Positions 58,385-64,000 of a DNA stretch of 64,000 bases are shown here, piece after piece. The position numbers were made by a program, and so were the translations under genes. Origin of the DNA: Sipunculus nudus. Its lineage: Eukaryota > Annelida > Sipuncula > Golfingiida > Sipunculidae. A model generated the notes under the pieces. That model did no database searches. It worked only from the letters and a program-made list of their open reading frames with translations, and had not been told where the DNA came from. The first letter of the stretch is position 1. Each line of letters opens with the position of its first letter. The DNA is taken from the NCBI GenBank assembly GCA_026874595.1, contig CM049319.1, positions 1,619,501-1,683,500 on the forward strand, in the 5' to 3' direction.

Positions 58385-61020
58385 GGACCTATGGGTCACG
58401 ACGCTCAGCTGTTATATATGATAAAAAAATATTATTTAGAAATGAGGCACATGCTGGTTTTGTGTGGTAATAAATATAAGCTGTATTATCAGTTGTTGTT
58501 GTTTAGCTTATGTATGATTTTGATAGTACCTTTGGAGACAGGGAAGAGGATTGATTTCATTTATTTTATTAACAAATGGAGTACTATTGTCACACAGATT
58601 TTGACTTGGCCATATAACTTATAAGCAGAACATATAATATAAGAGTTTAACTATTTATTAAAAAAAATTACAAATATTGTCCCAAATATAATTTTTATAA
58701 AAAATAATAAGAGAATCATATGATTTTTTAAAATGAAATATAACTGATTTGATTATTAAAATAATATTAAAGAATATATTCATGAATGCATTCATGAATA
58801 CATTTTGAAAGTATTTGCACGAGTATTCATATACTTTCATTTTTACCTGAATTCCTATTCTTTATGCAAGAAATTTTATAATGGAGTACATAATCATATT
58901 CGTATTTAAATACAATTACAAAGTATTCGCACCATGTCTGGTATTTATTCAGTTTCACCAACCAATGATGTTGAGAATCCAGAATATGGAAAATTCATAC
59001 ATTTAAATAATGATCATAAGTACCTGGTTTTATGGCTTTTATTTATATTAAAAAATAACTGTAAAAAATTCATTTTGGACTAATTTCACATCAATGTACA
59101 CACTAGACACAGTAGGAATCTAGATTAATATTATCAACTGCATCTTTGTCTATCATTAATTTCCTTCATATGATCCCTAATGATTAGTAATGAATAATAT
59201 GATTTACTTCTTTATCATTAAAATTGAACTGAAAAATGTCATAGGTGACTGCATGGTGTTATTTGGAATATGTGACATTCTACCCATCGATACAAGATTC
59301 TTATATCATCAGTAACTGCAAGTTAATTTCCTGTTATTATAAACTAACAAATTCCTTTTCTATTTTTCTTTAATTTGTTATTAAAAACCAATAAAAAATT
59401 ATTAATTTATTGTTTATTGTTATGTTGTTGGTTAAAACTACTAGATGAGTTGGGTTGGACACCTGGATCAACTGTGGCTGGCCATAAGCTGCCTGGATTC
59501 TGTGTATGCCTCGCCTCAAGCGTGCATAATTTGATGAAAGGTCAACAAGGTCAACATACAGGTGACTCAAGAGGGGCTGGAGAGAGCCAAAGTCTGACAG
59601 GGTCTCATAAAAAACATTAATAAAAGCTACATAGTTTGGCCAATTTCTTTCAGCTTTCTAAACTAAAAAGCTGAAATCCTAATGTGTGCATGATATGAAA
59701 ATTATATCAACAGTGCTCACAGGACACAAACGTGCCATGGTCACAGTTGGGCAAAATTTAAGGTACTAATTTTATATTTATACTAATAACTTATAAAATT
59801 TGAAAATTCAGAACTAATTTTGGGTATTCAATTGAATCTTGATTAAATAATGTTACATCCCTGACAAAAAAATCTCTAGCTTCAGCAATGCCCTTGTTAA
59901 GGGAGTAAATATATTTCTTGATTTTTTACAAAGTGCATTATGTTTGGGCCCATAACTTAAAACAATTCACAATACTGACATCATTCTGGCATGTGCATAG
60001 AGAATGAAAAATATGTATATTATTTATGATTAAAGTCAGATCAGTGGTTTTGATATTAGGCAGTCTTGAAGTGTATCAATGGGTTTTTAATGGAAAAATG
60101 AAGTTTTTCATTAATATCTCGAAGGTATTAAGTCCTAGTGACCAAATTCTTGGCATGGTAGGGGATTTTGGAGACATCTAACTGTATGCCGAATTTAAGG
60201 AACTAAGAGCTGAAGCTGGGGAGCTGAGCTCTTGCAAACTGCATAACACTAGCTTGATGTAAACAATATGTTACATGGTGCTTGAAAACTTATTAAAATC
60301 TACAGTTTTTGATCAACTGGTTTCAAATTTTTGGTGTTAACAGTTGAAATACTAACAAAAACATGCTGTGAAAATTAAATCCACAGTACTTACAGGAAAA
60401 AAACGTGCCATGGTCAAAGTTGGGCAAAATTTAAGGTACCAATTTTTTATTTTTATTAATATTTTGGAAAATTTAAAAGATTTTCATCTAATTTTGGGTC
60501 TACAATTTAATTTTGATTAATTAAAGTTATATTACTGGAAAAAAGGTCAATAGCTTTAACATTTTTTGTGTTAAGTGATCAAATATCTTTCCTGATTTTT
60601 TACAAAATGCATTATGTTTGGGCCTATAACTTTTTTAAATCAAATAATACAGACATAATTTCTGGCATGTACATAGGAACTATATAGAGGAATATTTATG
60701 GTAAATATGAGGAAAAACAAATGAGTGGTTTTGATATTAGGCAGCCCTGAAGTGTGAAAATAGGTTTTTCATAAAAAAATTGAGGTTTTTCCTTAATTTC
60801 TCAAAGGAACAAAGTCGCAAAGACCCAGTTTTCGGCTTGGTAGGAGATCTTGGGGACATCTAACATTATGCCAAATTTTGGATTCCTAGGTCTTACGGTT
60901 TCAAAACGTGCCACATCTACGGACGGACGGACGGACGGACGGACGGACGGACAGACGGACGGATGACGGACAATGGACCACGACTATAGCTCAGATGACT
61001 TATAGTCAGCTGAGCTAAAA
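58385..61020 (+). mobile_element. Inserted element family Z, copy 1
   Basis: Starts GGGTCACGACGCTCAGCTG and ends in a strong hairpin (TAGCTCAGATGACT-TAT-AGTCAGCTGAGCTA, 60985-61015) plus AAAAA, preceded by a run of GGAC units (60919-60962). It contains two direct repeats about 670 bp apart (TTGGGCAAAATTTAAGGTAC at about 59746 and 60420). The start GCTCAGCTG is complementary to the end CAGCTGAGC. It lies inside the 180-bp array, whose sequence resumes after it. Confidence 0.65.
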
Positions 61021-61954
61021 AGTCTGTACATGTGTATTTGTCATAAAAATTTATATTTTTCATGAATTTTTCTAAGTTTAGGAGCCGTAAAACGGTCAAA
61101 AGTAGGTCAACCAGGACGCAACGCCAACTCGATCTGTAACTGGTCATTATCTGCCCACATACCAAAAATCAGACCAATATCTGCAGGCATTGCGAAAAAA
61201 AATCCGTACATGTGTATTTGTCATGAAAATTTCTATTTTTCATGAAATTTTCTAAGTTTAGGAGCCGTAAAACGGTCAAAAGTAGGTCAACCGGGACGAA
61301 ACGCAAACTCTATCTGTAACTGGTCATTATCTGCCCACATACCAAAAATCAGGCCAATATCTGCAGGCATTGCGAAAAAAAGTCCGTACATGTGTATTTG
61401 TCATGAAAATTTATATTTTTCATGAAATTTTCTAAGTTTAGGAGCCGTAAAACGGTCAAAAGTAGGTCAACTGGGACAAAACGCGAACTCGATCTGTAAC
61501 TGGTCATTATCTGCCAACACATCAAAAATCAGGCCAATATCTGCAGGCATTGCGAAAAAAAGTCCGTACAACTGTTTGATTTCGGAATGACGGAATGACG
61601 GACATGGGTAAAACTATATGCCCCGGCCACTTTGTGGCGGGGGCATAAAAATTGCTGGGTACCCCCCAGTGGTATGTTCCATAGTGGAGGGCATGCAGCA
61701 GCATCAAAACAACCTATTTAACATCAATAGAAAATCAGAAGTTTTGGGCTTTTCTGGCTACTTTACAAATGAAATCTTGTATAAAAATTTTACCCTGAGA
61801 ATACCTCAGTTCAAGATATCAAGGACCAGAAAACAGGGTTTGTTTGACTTATTCTCAAACCTCTGGAACAGGTCAAATCACCCTCTCCAGTCAGTCTCTG
61901 ACAAGCTTTTGCACATCATGTCTTTGACTGAGCACACTCCAAAACACATTTGAA

Positions 61955-63585
61955 CAAGTGACTCATGGGTCATGACGCTCAGCTGACTGACATGTTGATA
62001 ATGTCCTTGCACAGACAACTTATTAAGATAGGTGGCATCATTGTTCATGCATATTAGCTTAAGTTCATCAAGACCCATAAGAACAACAAATTTGATGACA
62101 ATCAAACCAGCCTTTCATGAGGAATCTGACAATTTGTGTGTATTTTGCATTATTTCTGGGGTGCTCAAACATACCCCCAAAACTCTGAGAATATAGGTCA
62201 CTGTGACCCAATTTCAGATTTCTGGGGAGAACTTCTGAGGAAGTCTCAGGATGTTAAGTAAGAAGATTCTGGGCCCCACGGTTACGATTTGTGCCCCTCT
62301 TTGGTATCGAATTTTCAATTATTCTGGGGGGGGGGGGGGGAGGGGGGTACTCCAGAGCCCCATAGCTCAGACAATATGAGTGACAGAGACCTAATTTCAG
62401 GTTTCCAAGGAGACTTTTCAGTAGCCTCCCAGCATGTCAAGAAAGAAGATTCTAGATCTAGCTGTTACCATTTGTGCCCTGTTAATAGATGACCGCATCT
62501 TTTAAGGTCTCAAAAATAGACAAAAAATAGTTAAAAATCGAAAAAATACAGGTGGCTCCACCAGTCTGCAGAAACTGATGAAACACTCCATGATCAATAG
62601 CCATGCAAAAAATCATGGTGATCAATACATTAGTTGTTCAGATATTTGAGCTTTTGTATCAAATTTTTCATTATTCTGGGGGTTCGGAGCCCCATAGCTT
62701 GAAGAATATGGGTAACAGAGACCTAATTTCAGGTTTCCAAGGAGACTTTTCATGGGTCTCCCAGCATGTCAAGAAAGAAGATTCTAGGTCAAGTCATTAC
62801 GATTTGTGCCATGTTAATAGATGATCACATCTTTTCAGGTCTCAAAAGTAGATTAACAAAACAGTAAAAATTCGAAAAAATACAGGTGGCGCAATCAGTC
62901 TGCAGAAACTGATGAAACACTTCATGATTAATATCCATGCAAAGAATCATGATGATCAATGCATTAGTTGTTCATATACTTTAGCTTTTGTATTAAAATT
63001 ATTCATTATTCTGGGTGGTACTTTGGAGCCCCATAGCTTGATGAATATGGGTAACAGAGACCTAATTCCAGGTTTCCAAGAATACTTTTTGTGGACCTCT
63101 CTGGATGTACAGTGAGAAGATTCTAGGTCAAGCAGTTACCATTTGTGCCCTGTTAACAGATGACGGCATCTTTTAAGGTCTCAAAAAATGAGAAAAAATA
63201 TCATAAAATAAAAATTTAAAAAATACAGGTGGTGCCCACAGTCTGTAGAAACTGATGAAACCCTCCATGATCAATATCCATGCAAAAAATCATGGTGATC
63301 AATGCATTAGTTGTTCAGATATTTGAGCTTTCGTATAAAATTTTTCATTATTCTGGGGGTACTTCAGAGCCCCATAGCTTGAAGAATATGGGTAACAGAG
63401 ACTTAATTCCAGTTTTCCAAGGAGATTTTTCATGGACCTCTCTGGATGTAAAGTAAGAAGATTCCAGGTCCAGTGGTTACGATTTGTGCCTTATTAATGG
63501 ACAGCCGGCCGGATGGCCAGACTACAGACAAAGAGTGATCGCTATAGCTCAGATGACTTACAGTCAGCTGAGCTAAAAATGCTGT
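61955..63585 (+). mobile_element. Element family Z, copy 2, with about 340-bp core repeats
   Basis: Starts CTCATGGGTCATGACGCTCAG and ends with the same hairpin type (TAGCTCAGATGACTTACAGT CAGCTGAGCTA) plus AAAAATG at 63544-63580. The core is four direct repeats of about 335-350 bp (TTATTCTGGGG at about 62318, 62669, 63005 and 63349), each with AGCCCCATAGCT, AACAGAGACCTAATT and, in most copies, ACAGGTGGCGC/ACAGGTGGTGC. Short open frames inside are by-products of the repeats. Confidence 0.7.
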
Positions 63586-63945
63586 TGGTTTTATTTGAGA
63601 TTATGCCAAATATATATTAAAATCAAGTAATGGAGCCTTATCAAAGCCAAAAGGTCTGAGCTTCAGGTTATTCATCAATCTTAAATAGTCAATTTTAATA
63701 AAACTTGTTTCATTCATATTAAAGGTACAGCTTTAATATATCACCATCAATATCAGTCTCAGCTGACTTTATCTTTGAGTTCCTCATCTTTCAGCCCTTT
63801 TAGTACTTTAAATTTTCAGGCCTTTTACCCAAACACAAAACCCATACAGCTGGAAGACAGTCAGTGACCCATTCACTACTGCGGGGAAAGGGTGCAATCT
63901 TGTGGTAAAGAATTTGACCAGGGGTTTTATGATGGGGGACAGTCT

Positions 63946-64000
63946 AAACAGGACACAAACCCACAACCATTATCCTTGTGGTCACAAGTCCAGTGTCCCA
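63946..64000 (-). mobile_element. Possible tRNA-derived SINE, cut by window end
   Basis: Read on the minus strand: TGGGACACTGGACTTGTGAC, then CACAAGG... TTGTGGGTTTGTGTCC. The last part resembles a degenerate B-box (GGTTCGANNCC) and the whole looks like a tRNA anticodon-to-T-arm region. The A-box side is outside the window. Confidence 0.4.

Larger units (their letters stand above)
57140..61652 (+). mobile_element. Pearl/HINE-like element with 180-bp core repeats, interrupted by other insertions
   Basis: A 180-bp unit (GTACATGTGTATTTGTCATG... GGCATTGCGAAAAAAAGTC) occurs at 61024, 61204 and 61384 head to tail, and in diverged copies at about 57170, 57345 and 58206. The left end has a hairpin (TGCCCC..GGGGCA, 57163); the right end has a GACGGA microsatellite and a long hairpin (GCCCCGGCCAC/GTGGCGGGGGC, 61620-61645). 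Tandem core plus ACGG-type microsatellite plus hairpin resembles bivalve pearl/HINE elements. It is split by insertions at about 57535-58205 and 58385-61020. Confidence 0.65.

Noticed and set aside
62289..63115. Family of 67-73 codon proteins at 62.3-63.1 kb
   Set aside because: They resemble each other only because they lie in successive core repeats of a transposable element. No start context or conservation beyond the repeat.

Overview
This is a piece of an animal nuclear genome. Genes are split by GT-AG introns, the DNA is AT-rich, simple repeats abound, and introns are full of decayed transposons. A bivalve mollusc, or a close lophotrochozoan, is the best guess. The clue is several repeats with an internal tandem core, a GACG/ACGG microsatellite and a terminal hairpin followed by an A-tract, which resemble the pearl/HINE elements known from bivalves. 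That placement is inference.

Three host genes are visible. (1) A plus-strand gene fills 2.6-37.9 kb. It encodes a large nuclear protein of the PRR12/QSER1 type: a long disordered N-terminus, two AT-hook-like motifs, and a C-terminal DUF4211-like region spread over many small exons. I could join fifteen coding exons by splice site and phase; together they give an intact frame of 1477 codons. (2) A minus-strand gene at 45.8-47.6 kb encodes a 605-residue F-box/leucine-rich-repeat protein in one coding exon. (3) A minus-strand exon at 55.86-56.10 kb encodes the C-terminal end of a p24/TMED cargo receptor (TMED1/5-like). Its upstream exons were not found.

The most remarkable part lies between coding exons 4 and 5 of the first gene (8.1-20.4 kb). 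Three extra exons (A 11160-13184, B 13638-14249, C 16663-17115) each encode a Brinker-type helix-turn-helix followed by a CENP-B/pogo-type helix-turn-helix. All three start and end in phase 2, exactly matching the exon 4/exon 5 junction. Any one, any combination, or none can therefore be spliced in without breaking the frame. This looks like a tandemly duplicated cassette of pogo-derived DNA-binding domains embedded in a PRR12/QSER1-like gene. With all three included the protein would be 2507 residues. Exon A also carries 27 near-identical copies of a 27-bp minisatellite encoding a 9-residue repeat.

Other structures of note: a 28-bp tandem repeat that copies one 3' splice site nine times (30.5-30.8 kb); a 58-bp satellite of exactly 27 units in the last intron (35.6-37.2 kb); a decayed CR1/L2-like LINE (23.6-26.3 kb); a hAT-like element with 14-bp terminal inverted repeats (22.2-23.1 kb); a pogo/mariner-type MITE flanked by TA (33.6 kb); a Helitron-like 3' end (about 35.5 kb); poly-C tandem repeats (44.7-45.2 kb); and nested pearl/HINE-like elements (57.1-63.6 kb). 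All calls rest on reading the sequence. No database search, transcript data or alignment was available.
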